From Chlorocebus sabaeus (Eukaryota > Chordata > Mammalia > Primates > Cercopithecidae): a DNA stretch of 64,000 nucleotides. Positions 11,990 to 22,675 of the stretch are shown piece after piece. Numbering within the stretch: position 1 is the stretch's first letter; each line of letters opens with the position of its first letter. The stretch spans positions 69,185,481-69,249,480 of the forward strand of contig NC_132916.1 in the NCBI RefSeq assembly GCF_047675955.1, given 5' to 3'. The notes beneath the pieces are model-generated. The model saw only the letters and a list, made by a program, of their open reading frames with translations. It was not told the origin of the DNA and made no database searches. A program made the position numbers and the translations under genes.

Positions 11990-12298
11990 TTTTTTTTTTT
12001 TTTTTTTTTTTTTCCTTGAGATGGAGTCTCACTCTGTTGCCCAGGCTGGAGTACAATGGCATGATCTCCCCACTGCAACCTCTGCCTCCCAGGTTTGAGC
12101 GATTCTCCTGCCTCAGCCTCCTGAGTAGCTGGGATTACAGGCATGCATCACCATACCCAGCTTATTTTTGTATTTTTGGTAGAGATGGGGTTTCCGCATG
12201 TTGGCCAGGCTGGTCTTGAACTGCTGACCTCAGGTTATCTGCCTGCCTCGGCATCCCAAAGTGCTGGGATTATAGGCATAAGCCACTGTGCCCAGCCT
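11990..12298 (-). mobile_element. Alu inserted between L1 5' UTR and ORF1
   Basis: About 24 T then gagatggagtctcactctgt to gccactgtgcccagcct. Target copies are agtgtgatctttt (11980-11992) and agtatgatctttt (12299-12311). Confidence 0.95.
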
Positions 12299-13440
12299 AG
12301 TATGATCTTTTTAGGTGTTTTAAAGAACCTTATTTTGTCATATTACCATAATTGTTTTTTGGGTTTCTTCTCATTTGGGTGGAACATGTCAGAGGGAAGG
12401 TCTGGGACTCAATGGCTGCTCTTCTGATTCTTTTGTCCCACAAAGAGCTCCCTTGATTTGGTGCTCTCCTCCTTCCCCTAGGGATGGGGCTTCCTGAGAG
12501 CTGAACTGCAGTTATTGTTATTTCTCTTCTGAAGCTAGCCGTCCAGCAGAGCTACTGGGTACCAAGCTGGTACTGGGGAGTGTCTGCAGAGAGTCCCATG
12601 ATGTGATGGGATCCGTCTTCAGGTGTCTCAGCTGTGGATACCAGCACTTGGTCTGGTGAAAGTAACAGGGGAGTGAAGTGGACTCTGTGAGAGTCCTTAG
12701 TTGTATTTTGGTTAAGTTCGCTGGTTTTCTATTTGTTGGCCCCCAGCCAGGAGATGGTGCTTACAAGAGAGCATCAGCTGCAGTAGTATAGACAGGATTA
12801 GGTGATCGGCAGGGCCATAGAGTTCCTAAGAGATTATGTTCTTTCTCTTTGGCTACCGGGGCGAGTAGAGAATGACCATCAGGTTGGGGCAGGGTTAGGT
12901 GTATCTGAGTCAGACTCTCCTTGTGCATGGCTTGTTGCGGCTGCTGTAGGGGATAGGGGTGTGGTTCCCAGGCCAGTGGAGTTATGTTCCCAGGGGTATT
13001 ATGGCTGTCTTTGCTGCATAACACAGGTCACCAGGGAAGTGGGGGAAAGCCTGCAGCGGCAGGCCTCACTCAGCTTCCATGCAGCCCACGGCCCAAAAGG
13101 CCAGTCTCACTCCTATCAGGACCTCCTTCTGCTGCCACCCCCCAGCCCACCCAACAGCACTGGGTTTATTTCCAGGCAGCTGGTGAGCAGGGTTCAGAAC
13201 TTGCCCCAGGTGACAAGTCTCCCAGCTGAGAGCACAAGCTGGTCTCCAGTTCCTCGGCTCTCCCATGCAGCATGCAGCAGCATTCCGCCTCCTTCAAAGG
13301 GTCTGTAAGATTCTCTCAGTTTTCCTGGTATGTTCCTGCAGTAGTTCTTGGGACAGAAGTCCACTGTGTGTCTGCACATGCTGCTGTTTGTCTAAGTGGG
13401 AGCTGCAAGTTAGTCCTTCCTTCTATCCACCACTTTTTTT
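12299..13440 (-). promoter_or_regulatory. L1 5' UTR (relic sense and possible antisense promoter)
   Basis: This is the GC-richer head of the antisense L1. In primates L1 5' UTRs carry an internal promoter and, in many, an antisense promoter. In this orientation an antisense transcript would run on the plus strand, along UTRN. Activity is not shown by the sequence; the element is old. Confidence 0.4.
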
Positions 13441-14097
13441 CTCTCTTTCACTGATGATACTTTCTAAGTTTAATGTTTATATTTTCAAAGTCTTTAGATC
13501 TTTGAAACAGTCTTATAGCATCCCGAATTTGGAAATTGTGATTGTTGTGTAGTTACTGTGAATTTTTGCAAGTGACAATGAGTGTCTTAATATCATCTCA
13601 TAGTGCCCTTTTTTTAAAGTGCTTTTTTTTTTCCATGCTTAATAGAAAATTGCTTTACTGTGGGCAGTATTAGCAAAATTTTAAAAGTAATTTTCATGGA
13701 AAAAGATGATATACACGTTATTTAGGAGTTATTGATATTAGGAGCCATTTTATTTAAAATAATATGTATCTTATTACATGAAATATAAATTTTATTAATA
13801 TTGTTAAGATCTCAGCGATCATTTCTAAAACTCAGCTCCATTACTCTAAACAAAAAGATAGGAGAAAAAATTATTTAGGATCCTAGTCCAATAAAACTTT
13901 TTCTTTTTATACTTGTTTCATGTATTCTGAATATGACAAGCGCTCGGTTTTACTTTGCCATCTTTAGAAGAATTTGGTTTAAACAGAAATCTCAATAGCC
14001 CTCTGTCTCATTGCATAACTTGGGCTCTGCATGCAGTTTCATACTTTGCTGTATTTAGGTAAATGGGACCCTCAGGACCAGTGATTACCTGAAGTAC

Positions 14098-14456
14098 GTT
14101 AATCTGCTCAGGCAGCCATAATAAAATAACGTAGACTGGGTGGCTTAAACAACAGACATTTACTTTCCTACAGTTCTGGAGGGCTGGAAGTTCAAGATCA
14201 AGGTGCCAGTAGAGTTGATGTCTAGTGAGGACTCTCTTACTGGCTTGCAGATGGCCACCTTGCTGTGTCCTCATATGAGAGGGCTCTGTGGTGCCTCTTC
14301 CACTTACTATAAGGACACCAGTCCTTTCAGACTAGAGCCCCACACTTATGACCTCTTTTAACCTTATTTGTGTCCTGAAAAGCTCGATCTCTAAGTACAG
14401 TCACATTGTGGGGTTAGGGCTTCAACATAAGAATTTTGATTGGACACAATTCCGTA
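14098..14456 (-). mobile_element. MLT1-type LTR (MaLR), antisense
   Basis: Contains gcagccataataaaataacg, actgggtggcttaaacaaca, cagttctggagggctggaag, aaggacaccagtcctttcag and ttagggcttcaacataagaa in the order of a reversed MLT1 LTR. Solitary, no internal region nearby. Confidence 0.8.
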
Positions 14457-14715
14457 TATAACATATAGATAATGGAGTGTATGGGCATTTTGAAGTGTTT
14501 TGGCTTTTTGTGCTTTATTCTTGTCAGGAATTAAGTGTTCTGGTATTAAAATGACATATTTTTCCCCAAGAAAATAATGAATCATATTTTATATTTCATG
14601 GTATTTAAATGTTAAATGTATAAAGTTGGATGGGTTAACATGCCTACGACTAATTGATCCTGATTTTTCAAGCCAGAAAAGGCTACGTCTTTTTAGTTGA
14701 AAAGCTGCTCGAATG

Positions 14716-14785
14716 TGTGCATGAGTGTGTTCATGAGTGTGTGTGTGTGTATGTGTATGTGAGTGTGCATGTGTGTATGTATGAG
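14716..14785 (+). repeat. TG-rich simple repeat
   Basis: Interrupted (TG)n with gtgtgtgtgtgtatgtgtat in the middle. It produces chance ORFs on both strands. Confidence 0.85.
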
Positions 14786-15031
14786 AGAGAGGATTTGGTA
14801 GCTGGTGGTGTGAGCAGATTGCTTTGCCCTTGGTGTGATGCCTATATCTCTAAGAGGAATTATTACCTTTATCCCACTACGAAAATTGGTTTTGTGGAAC
14901 AATAGGCTGTGAATTCAGTTTTTTGAAGTCTTTCTGTTTAAATGAGATTTGATTTTCTTTTTTAGAAAAATTGCTCCTAGGCAGTCCTGAAAAGTTTAGA
15001 AACCTATTTTATTTTGTTTGTTGTCCTCTAG

Positions 15032-15182
15032 TTATTTTGATAGGGCTATGGAAGAATGGAGACAGTTCCATTGTGACCTTAATGACCTCACACAGTGGAT
15101 AACAGAGGCTGAAGAATTACTGGTTGATACCTGTGCTCCAGGTGGCAGCCTGGACTTAGAGAAAGCCAGGATACATCAGCAG
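15032..15182 (+). CDS. UTRN: Utrophin exon E (spectrin repeat, r222-272)
   Basis: 151 bases, phase 2 to 0. The first T completes the Gly codon begun in exon D; then Tyr-Phe-Asp-Arg-Ala-Met and [19 protein letters not shown], ending KARIHQQ before GTGAGT. The pair of Trp residues (EEWRQ and QWITEA) is the signature of the first helix of a spectrin repeat, so a new repeat begins here and finishes in exon F. Equivalent of dystrophin exon 44 (148 bases, from memory). I recall Cys where Tyr stands after the split Gly in human utrophin; this needs checking. Confidence 0.97.
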
Positions 15183-15840
15183 GTGAGTGTTTTCTGTTAG
15201 AGGAGGGGAATTACATATATGGTTAGTGTATGCCTGTTAAGACAGATTTCAGAAGTAGGGACAAAATATATTATTTTTTCAGAAGCCAATGGACAATTTG
15301 TAATTTTTGTTCCAGTTCTTGTTACCAGTTATAAAAGTTTAAGAAATTGGTCAATCACAATTTTCAATCAAGATTTCAAAGAAATGTAAATAAAAATACT
15401 CTTTAGTGGGTAATGTGAAATACAATTTTATTTAAACAATTTTATATTTAGAATGCGATTTGTAAAATGTTATGCCTAAGACTATATTAAGAACAGAAAA
15501 AATATTTGCATGCCTCACCTGTATTTTTTGTACTTAAAACACTTAGGCATCTCATTTTTCTTTGTATCATTGATAATTATCATAAAGTAAATTATCCTGG
15601 AGCGACAGCAGGGCAGCTGCTCATGTAAGTCTAATTCAGTCTTGGGAAAATATAACACAAAGTTAGTTCTGCTGATGACAACAGCTCTTTAAAAATAACA
15701 ATAGAAAGCACACACAATTTTAATTCTACCGTTGATAAAAATATTTTTTCCTTTATTAAATTTTTAAAATGTATTTTATTTAGAAGGACATGACAAGTTA
15801 AAGAGAATTCATTTATTTTTCTTATAAATGTGTTAATGTG

Positions 15841-16124
15841 GCCAGGCGCGGTGCCTCACACTTGTAATCCCAGCATTTTGGGAGGCCAAAGTGGGTGGAT
15901 TATGAAGTCAGGAGATCAAGACTATCCTGGCTAACACAGTGAAACCCTGTCTCTACCAAAAAGACAAAAAATTAGCCAGGTGTGGTGGCGGGCACCTGCA
16001 GTTCCAGGTACTCGGGAGGCTGAGGCAGAAGAATCACTTGAACCTGGGCGGTGGAGGTTGCAGTGACCCAAGATTGTGCCACTGCACTCCAGCCTGGGTG
16101 ACAGAGCGAGATTCTGTCTCAAAA

Positions 16125-16161
<37 letters not shown>
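15841..16161 (+). mobile_element. Alu with (AAAT)n tail
   Basis: Starts gccaggcgcggtgcctcaca, both arms, tail of repeated aaat (about 16123-16163). Target duplication tgtgttaatg at 15829-15838 and 16165-16174. Confidence 0.95.
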
Positions 16162-16165
<4 letters not shown>

Positions 16166-16263
16166 GTGTTAATGCATTTTTCTTATTTTTGGAGTTACAG
16201 ATAAGTGTTTAAATTTGACTTGAAAATATCCATTTAATCTGTTACTTAAACACTTGTAGGCCA

Positions 16264-16626
16264 GTGTATTAGTCTGTTCTCATGCTGCTAATAAAGACAT
16301 ACCTGAGACTGGGTTATTTATAAAGGAAAGAGGTTTAATTGAGTCATAGGTCAGCATCGCTGGGGAGGCCACAGGACATGTACAATCATGGTGGAAAGGG
16401 AAAGAAACATGTCCTTCTTCATATGGCGGCAGGAGAGAGAAGTGCTGAGCAAAGTGGGGGAAAAGTCCCTTATAAAACCATCAGATCACTATCACTAGAA
16501 CAGCATGAGGGTAACCACCCCCATGACTCAGTTACCTCCTACTGGGTCCCTCCCATGTCATGTAGGGATTATGGGAGGTACAATTCAAGATGAGATTTAG
16601 GTGGGGACACAACCAAACCGTATCAA
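16264..16626 (-). mobile_element. THE1/MST-type LTR (MaLR), antisense
   Basis: Runs from tgtattagtctgttctcatg through actgggttatttataaagga and atgagatttaggtggggaca to the end ccgtatcaa: a reversed solo THE1/MST LTR. Nearly complete. Confidence 0.88.
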
Positions 16627-17092
16627 CCAGTGAGGCAATATCTTAGTAAAATGCACATTTAGGTTTACTTGTATATGGTAGGACACAAGGATATAAGGAT
16701 ATGTTGGCGTATATAATTTTTTAAAGCAGTGCTTTCAAGTACTTGTTTGGAAGAAGATGAGCAACTCATTTTCATCAAACATGATTGATTCTTATGCTTT
16801 AATGTAAACAGCTATTATTCATTTTAGTTATTAGGCTGTCTTATTTCCTTGTATTTTACCTGATGACATTCATGAGGATGGGTTAGATTTCAAAACAGAT
16901 TTCATTTAGCATGTTCATTGAAATATAATTAAATTGTTTTAAAATGCCTTTTTTTTTTTTTAAACATAAAATATCTTTCCAGGAATTTGTTTCTGTCACA
17001 CTTAAATTGATACCACAATACTTGGGTGGATTCATTGCCTCAGAATCATTTAATTATTGGTGAAACTAATCTTGAGTTGTGCTCTGTTACAG

Positions 17093-17268
17093 GAACTTGA
17101 GGAAGGCATCAGCAGCCACCGGCCTAGTTTTGCAGCACTAAACAGAACTGGGGATGGGATTGTGCAGAAACTCCCCCAGGCAGATGGAAGCTTCTTGAAA
17201 GACAAACTGGCAGGTTTAAACCAACGCTGGGATGCAATTATTGCAGAAGTGAAGGATAGGCAGCCAAG
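17093..17268 (+). CDS. UTRN: Utrophin exon F (spectrin repeat, r273-330 plus 2 nt)
   Basis: 176 bases, phase 0 to 2. It starts ELEEGISSHRPSFAALNRTG after ctgttacag, and ends LAGLNQRWDAIIAEVKDRQP plus a split Arg codon. The core Trp of NQRWDAI marks the last helix of the repeat begun in exon E. The length equals dystrophin exon 45 (176, from memory), the exon most often involved in dystrophin deletions. Donor GTGATT, moderate. Confidence 0.97.
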
Positions 17269-18224
17269 GTGATTTAACTATGATTGTTTGCAGGCACAAG
17301 AGTGAACTTATTTTGAATAGAATCTTTAAAGATGCAATCCAATGAGTTCTTTTATTGTTTGACATTATAATAGGAATTCTACTGACATTTAAGACCTCTG
17401 CTGCCCACTTTCCCCCTTCCTGTATTTTTAGGCTGTCCATAAAGTCTCACTTTTCTACTCAAATATTACATATGTAAAAACCAAACACCTTTATTCCTTT
17501 TATTTACAACTGCTTATTATGATATGGTGATTACGGTGGGAATTTAAAGTAGTTGAAATAACTGAAACTCCAGGTTTCAGGTTTGAAAGTCTGGGTTCAA
17601 GATCAGACCTTCCCTTTGCTTATTTCCTGACTGAGCCTACCTTAGTAATCTGTCTCACTAAGTTGTTTTAGTGTCAAATGTTGTGTTCTATTCGTGCTTT
17701 GCAAATAATAAAGTTCTTCATCTATGTAATATACTAATATAACATAGTATTATTAATTTTTATGTCAGATTATGTTACAGTGACTCAGATTTTATTTGGG
17801 CATCTTCTGGTTGCAAATATGTTTGATTACCAAGGAATATAATGCGCAACACTATACACAATTTCCATATTTAAAATTATTTGACATTATTTTCTGAGAC
17901 AGTCAAGATTGAATGAATGATTTCTACTTTGCTTCATGTATTTCATCATTAATGATCTTTTTTGTTTGTTTCTTGTTTGTAGTTTAGGGTTAAAAATTCC
18001 ACTATATTTTTTTTCTGTTAATTTTAACTCTGTTGATGAAGTATTATTTTAGTGATAAGCTATCATTTTGTGAAAGGCCAATCTAATACTTTATCAGGTC
18101 CAGTATTATGCAACCTAAAATATTCAAGGATCATGTAACCTACAGTTGGTTTTCATTTAAAAAATCTATAATTTTGTGTGTTTTGTTAAGAGACAAATAA
18201 TAATTTGTATGTTTTGGTTGAGAG

Positions 18225-18420
18225 ATTACCACATGGCAGAAAGAGTATTTGGCACCTTGCACACATTGCCTTGTTTAGGAGTCATGACTCACCTCTTAGG
18301 CAACTATTAGGCCTTGTACAGCTTTAGAAACTGAGGCTAAGAGAGGCAAGGTTAAGTAACTTGTCCAAGATGTCATAGAAAGTAAGCGATCGTGCTATCT
18401 TATGCTCTCAAATATTACGC
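18225..18420 (-). repeat. MIR SINE (antisense)
   Basis: Core gaaactgaggctaagagagg followed by gttaagtaacttgtccaaga is the reversed MIR core. Confidence 0.75.
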
Positions 18421-18459
18421 TGTACAAATTTAGAAAGAACACAGAACTCTCTGGCCAAA

Positions 18460-18570
18460 GTGTCTTCCTCTGGAAATGAGAACTATGATATCACCACAGA
18501 GGATTGTCATGAGGATTAAATGCAATAGTGTTTGCAAAATGTACATGCCTTGACTATTCATAGTAAACAC
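18460..18570 (+). repeat. MIR 3' half
   Basis: Has ttcctctggaaatgagaact and ttgtcatgaggattaaatgc, the plus-strand MIR 3' part. It lies next to an opposite-strand MIR. Confidence 0.6.
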
Positions 18571-18659
18571 TTAAAGTATCTATTTTTGATGAAAGCAAGT
18601 TAGCTTAGAACTTATTCTCTAAGCATATTGCTGAATTTTGCCAATGATTGATTAATGAC

Positions 18660-19055
18660 TTGATCGATATTTATTGAGCTCTATGTTTAGCACTGAAGAT
18701 ACAAGTGTGATTAAGGAACTCTAAGAATAAGAAAATGATGAAAGAAAACATCATTAAAGAGATAAGAGTGTCACAGAGGCAGATATGATGGGCTGTGGAA
18801 TTTAAGTGTCACAGAGGAAGTATGCCAAAGCTGAGTCTTAAAGCATTTATAGCAATTTCCTATAAATTTCTAAGCAGAAGAAGTAAAATAGCAGAGGTGG
18901 GAAGTATGAATGGCATCCTCGTGTAAGAGATCTGCAAAGGATTGAAAGGAGAGGAGGGTTCAATGACCAGGGGAAGGATTGGAAAATGAGGTCCCATAAG
19001 ATCTTATATGTCATGCTATTCAGTTTGCATGGAGGGTCTTAGCTTGAAATGATTT
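18660..19055 (-). mobile_element. L2-like fragment (antisense)
   Basis: Begins with ttgatcgatatttattgagc, like the reversed L2 3' end, and continues with the purine-rich sequence typical of a reversed L2 body. Diverged; boundaries approximate. Confidence 0.5.
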
Positions 19056-19070
19056 ATCTCCTAGACCTTT

Positions 19071-19364
19071 ATTGCTTTTTTGAGACAGAGTCTTGCTCTG
19101 TCACCCAGTCTGGAGTGCAGTGGCATGATGTCAGCTCACTACAACCTCTGCCTCCTGAGCTCAGGCAATTCTCATGCCTCAGCCTCCTTAGTAGCTGGGA
19201 AGACAGGTGCCTGCCACCATGCTTGGCTAATTTTCATATTTTTAGTAGAGATGGCATTTCACCATGTTGGCCAGGCTGGTCTAGAACTCCTGGCCTCAAG
19301 TTGATCTGCTAGCCTTGGCCTCTCAAAATTCTGGGATTATAGGCATGAGCCACTGTGCCTGTCC
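19071..19364 (-). mobile_element. Alu (antisense)
   Basis: Head ttttttgagacagagtcttg, both arms. Perfect 14-base target duplication tctcctagaccttt at 19056-19069 and 19365-19378. Confidence 0.95.
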
Positions 19365-19772
19365 TCTCCTAGACCTTTTTAAGGAAAAACATGTACCTGC
19401 TGAGAGGGTTTTAACCATAAATGCAGAAATTCTTCTAAAGATAGATCTCTGTGGAGTGTGGTAATTACAGCTGCTAAAACTCACAAGGTGAAGCTAATAC
19501 ATGTTTTTACTCATTTTGTGGAAGTGAAAAGAATAATGAATCTCTTCTCCAACAGCTTATATTTTGACTAAAACAATGTTTATCTTCATAAATTAATGCT
19601 AAACTTCATTTTAGGTTTGTAATCTATATTAAATTGGGACCATCTTGGGTAGATTGTATATATATTGTTAATAAAGTCATTGAAAATTATCACGCAGTTC
19701 AATTTGTTTTTGTATTGAGTGCCTGTAGTTAAGTATTTGCATAGTTCAGCAACCTGCGGAGTTATTTCTTCC

Positions 19773-20060
19773 CTTTTTTGGAGACAAGGTCTTGTTCTGA
19801 TACCCAGGCTGGAGTGCAATGGTGGAGTCATAGCTCACTGCATCCTTGAGCCCCTGGGCTCAAGCAATCCTTTCACCTTAGTCTTCTAAGTAGTTGGGGC
19901 TGCAAGTGTGTGCCAACACACCCAGCAGATTTTTAAATTGTTTGTAAAAATAAGGTCTCACCATATTGTCCAGGCTGGTCTCGAACTCCTAGGCTCAAGT
20001 GATCCTCCTGCCTCAGTCCCTCAAAGTGCTGGGATTACAGCCATGAGCCACCATGCCCAG
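19773..20060 (-). mobile_element. Alu, older AluJ-like (antisense)
   Basis: ggagacaaggtcttgttctg, the tagctcactgcatccttgag block and gccatgagccaccatgccca. Diverged, with AluJ-like bases in the left arm. Confidence 0.9.
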
Positions 20061-21552
20061 TGGGTTATTCATTAGTGAGCAATGCTTATCTTCTGTTAGA
20101 ACATGAATTTATAATTTGTTTTTACTCTAGGAGGTAACATTTAAAAGGTAGATTATATTTAGCTAATTTGCAGATGAAAAATATTGGGTGACTCAAATAT
20201 ATCTTATTGAAATCACTTGATAATGCTAGTTTCCTTTATAGTTCTGTTTTCAAAGTACTAAATTAGTCATGATCATGAAACATTGGAAAGTGAAATTTCA
20301 ACCGTTTTTTGGAAACAAAGGCCTATAATAATATTTTGGGTGAAGTCATTATTTAAGTTAAATACTTTTCACTATGGAGGGTAGATTACTTGGTTTAGTC
20401 TTAGTAATTAGTGCTATTGCTGTATTTATTTATTTTTAATCTCAAAGGAGCATTCTTTCTCGATGGATACTTAAAAATTATGATTTTGTAGTGATTTTCA
20501 TTTTTTAAACATTATACATCAAATATTGACTGTTTATTAAATATGTGAGTATTATTTAGTATTTTATTACATATATTGCAAGATTATGTTATACCTTTTG
20601 TGAATAAAAATGAAAACTCCTAGCTGTAAAACCATAAATTCTTATTAGGGATGATATGACATAATTCATTTAAAAACTGCATTCAGTTTTTAAACCAGCA
20701 GTTAATCATAGCAGCTATAAAAATAAAGATACCAACAGGCTTTTAATAGCTTTCAAATCCTTTTAAAAAGCACATAATCTTATTTGTCATATGAGTTCTA
20801 ATCATATTCCTATCTTTTGACAGATGGTTTATATTCTTATAAATGTTATTCTTACAACACTATAAAGATCTAATTGAGGCAGTTCCTTTTTTATATTCAT
20901 TTGACTGTTTTCCTTGCATCATTTAAAATTTCTGCTTTTTGTCTACATCTTTTTGTAACTTAGTTCTATATTCAAATATAATGGTTATTTTAATAAACAA
21001 GCCAAATTCACATGTTTCTTGTCTTCCCTAATACTTGTAAGATTCTCGCATTCTTGGTACCTTGCTTTTTTCTTATTCTTTCTGTCCTATGAATAACGTA
21101 TAGTGATAGTTACCACCTAATGTGATAACATGTCATATAATGATTCCTTTCAGTATTCGTGGAACACTCAAAGAGAATTATACTTTTTCCCTATTATTTT
21201 AGATAAAGACATTTTTCATGTTTTAAAAAATTTCCATTATGTTGCAGAGTGGTATCTAACTTTTAAAACATCTTTTGTATTGAATTTCTACATAATTTTT
21301 TATGATGAGGGAAGATAATAATCTTTAGTTTCAATGGTTTTGAATTTAATGAAGAAAAAACTTATTGGTCTATTATTAAGCAGTCTTTAGCATTGTAGAA
21401 TACATAGTTTCACTTAAAAATACATATTAAAATAATTATTAGAAATTATTTATTTTGGGAAATATTTATTCAGGATATCCAAAGCAAATATATAACTTTC
21501 TGCTTAATTGGGCATTTTTTCCTCAATATTTTTAAATAATATATTCTTTTAG

Positions 21553-21688
21553 GCTGAAAGGAGAAAGCAAGCAGGTGATGGAGTACAGGCATCAGCTAGA
21601 TGGGATTATCTGTTGGTTAACAAAGGCTGAGCGTGCTATGCAAAAGAGATCGACCACCGAATTGGGAGAAAACCTGCAAGAATTAAGA
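21553..21688 (+). CDS. UTRN: Utrophin exon G (spectrin repeat, r331-376)
   Basis: 136 bases, phase 2 to 0. The first G completes Arg; then LKGESKQVMEYRHQLDGIIC, WLTKAERAM and a final LGENLQELR before GTAAGT. ICWLTKAE is the conserved helix-A Trp motif of a spectrin repeat, which is completed by exon H. Equivalent of dystrophin exon 46 (148 bases, from memory), four codons shorter, the difference lying in the A-B loop (KRSTTELG). Acceptor tattcttttag follows a long AT-rich stretch. Confidence 0.97.
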
Positions 21689-22018
21689 GTAAGTTGTTTA
21701 TTTCTCTCTATATGCCTTTGGTGCCCAAACATTATACTTCAGAATCATATACTGCATGTCTGAAGAAGAAAAGGGAAAAGAAACTTGGTACTTTTTGGTA
21801 AATGTGGTGAACTTGAAAGAGGAATATCTTTTATTTTTTTTAAAAGCAGTTATAATTTTGGTCTTGCAGAGCTTAAACTTCACTTACATAAAAAGAACAA
21901 ACTGTTATGGTGTCAGTATTAGACCAAAGGTTTTTAGGATATTGTAAACTGACTTTATCATTTTAAAATAAAATAGGGCTATGAAATACAGTTTTTTTGT
22001 TTTTAGATTTGGAAGACA

Positions 22019-22077
22019 ATTACTGATTATTATCTATAAAGCTGCAAAACTCAACTTTATAGAAAATAATCAGTAAT
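22019..22077 (+). repeat. Inverted repeat, hairpin-forming
   Basis: The arm at 22019-22041 and its reverse complement at 22055-22077 match at 22 of 23 positions, separated by a 13-base loop (ctgcaaaactcaa). In the pre-mRNA this would fold into a long AU-rich stem 330 bases after exon G. Confidence 0.9.
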
Positions 22078-22362
22078 TATCGGAGTGAACTGCTGAGAAA
22101 CAAAATGCAGCTTGCAATGGCTTTAGCATCATGGTTGTATTAATCAGATTTTCTTTGTTGGTTTGCAACTAACAAGTATTGTTTATGGTTGTATATGTAT
22201 ACAATCTATAAAAATTCATACATATATAGATGTATAAATATATCTAAATATCCATAAATTTTGTATTCATAAATATTTATTTTTTGTGTTAAAAATTAAA
22301 ATACTTGTTGCAGAACACTCAACATCATATGCTCACATTTTTATTTTAAAAAAGAAATTGTG

Positions 22363-22675
22363 GGCCGGGTGCTGTGGCTCATGCCTGTAATCCTAGCACT
22401 TTGGAAGGCCAAGGCGGGCAGATCACAGGGTCAGGAGATCAAGACCATCCTGGCTAACATGGTGAAGCCCCATTTCTACTAAAAATACAAAAAAAAAAAA
22501 AAAAAATTTAGCTGGGCTTGTTGGTGGGCGCCTGTAGTCCCAGCTATTCGGGACGCTGAGGCAGGAGAATGGCGTGAACCCAGGAGGCAGAGATTGCAGT
22601 GAACCAAGATTGTGCCACTGCACTCCAGCTTGGGTGACAGAGTGAGACTCTGTCTGTCTCAAAAAAAAAAAAAAA
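22363..22675 (+). mobile_element. Alu (AluY/S-like)
   Basis: Starts ggccgggtgctgtggctcat, with an expanded A run of 17 in the middle linker and an A tail at 22661-22675. Confidence 0.95.

Larger units (their letters stand above)
8454..13440 (-). mobile_element. L1 (old primate L1PB/L1PA-ancestor type), antisense, 3' truncated
   Basis: Read on the minus strand: a GC-richer 5' UTR (13440-12299), an ORF1 remnant (from 11968), the inter-ORF zone, then ORF2 starting at about 10678 and continuing to about 8454, where the match stops well inside the reverse transcriptase. The 3' half of ORF2, the 3' UTR and the A tail are missing. That is unusual, because L1 insertions normally lose the 5' end; a later deletion is likely. 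Two Alus (10758-11053, 11990-12298) inserted afterwards. Many stops and frameshifts: dead element. The subfamily is judged only from the ORF1 N-terminus. Confidence 0.85.
7129..15031 (+). other. UTRN: Intron D-E (7.9 kb)
   Basis: Dominated by repeats: Alu (7252-7557), a large antisense L1 (8454-13440) holding two Alus, and an MLT1 LTR (14098-14456). Unassigned parts are 7560-8450 and 13440-14095, both AT-rich, and 14460-15031, which has a TG-rich stretch at 14716-14785. Acceptor tttgttgtcctctag. Confidence 0.88.
15183..17092 (+). other. UTRN: Intron E-F (1.9 kb)
   Basis: The counterpart of the giant dystrophin intron 44, here under 2 kb. Contains an Alu (15841-16161) and a THE1/MST LTR (16264-16626). 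Non-repeat stretches are 15183-15830 and 16627-17092, AT-rich and without a CpG island. Confidence 0.9.
17269..21552 (+). other. UTRN: Intron F-G (4.3 kb)
   Basis: Contains two MIR pieces (18225-18420, 18460-18570), an L2-like stretch (18660-19055), and two antisense Alus (19071-19364, 19773-20060). The first 900 bases and 20065-21550 are very AT-rich with nothing recognised. Confidence 0.85.

Noticed and set aside
14716..14785. CRISPR-like or coding repeat
   Set aside because: Simple TG repeat without spacers; also a eukaryotic intron.
22019..22077. Rho-independent terminator
   Set aside because: Bacterial terminators do not apply; the genome is primate.
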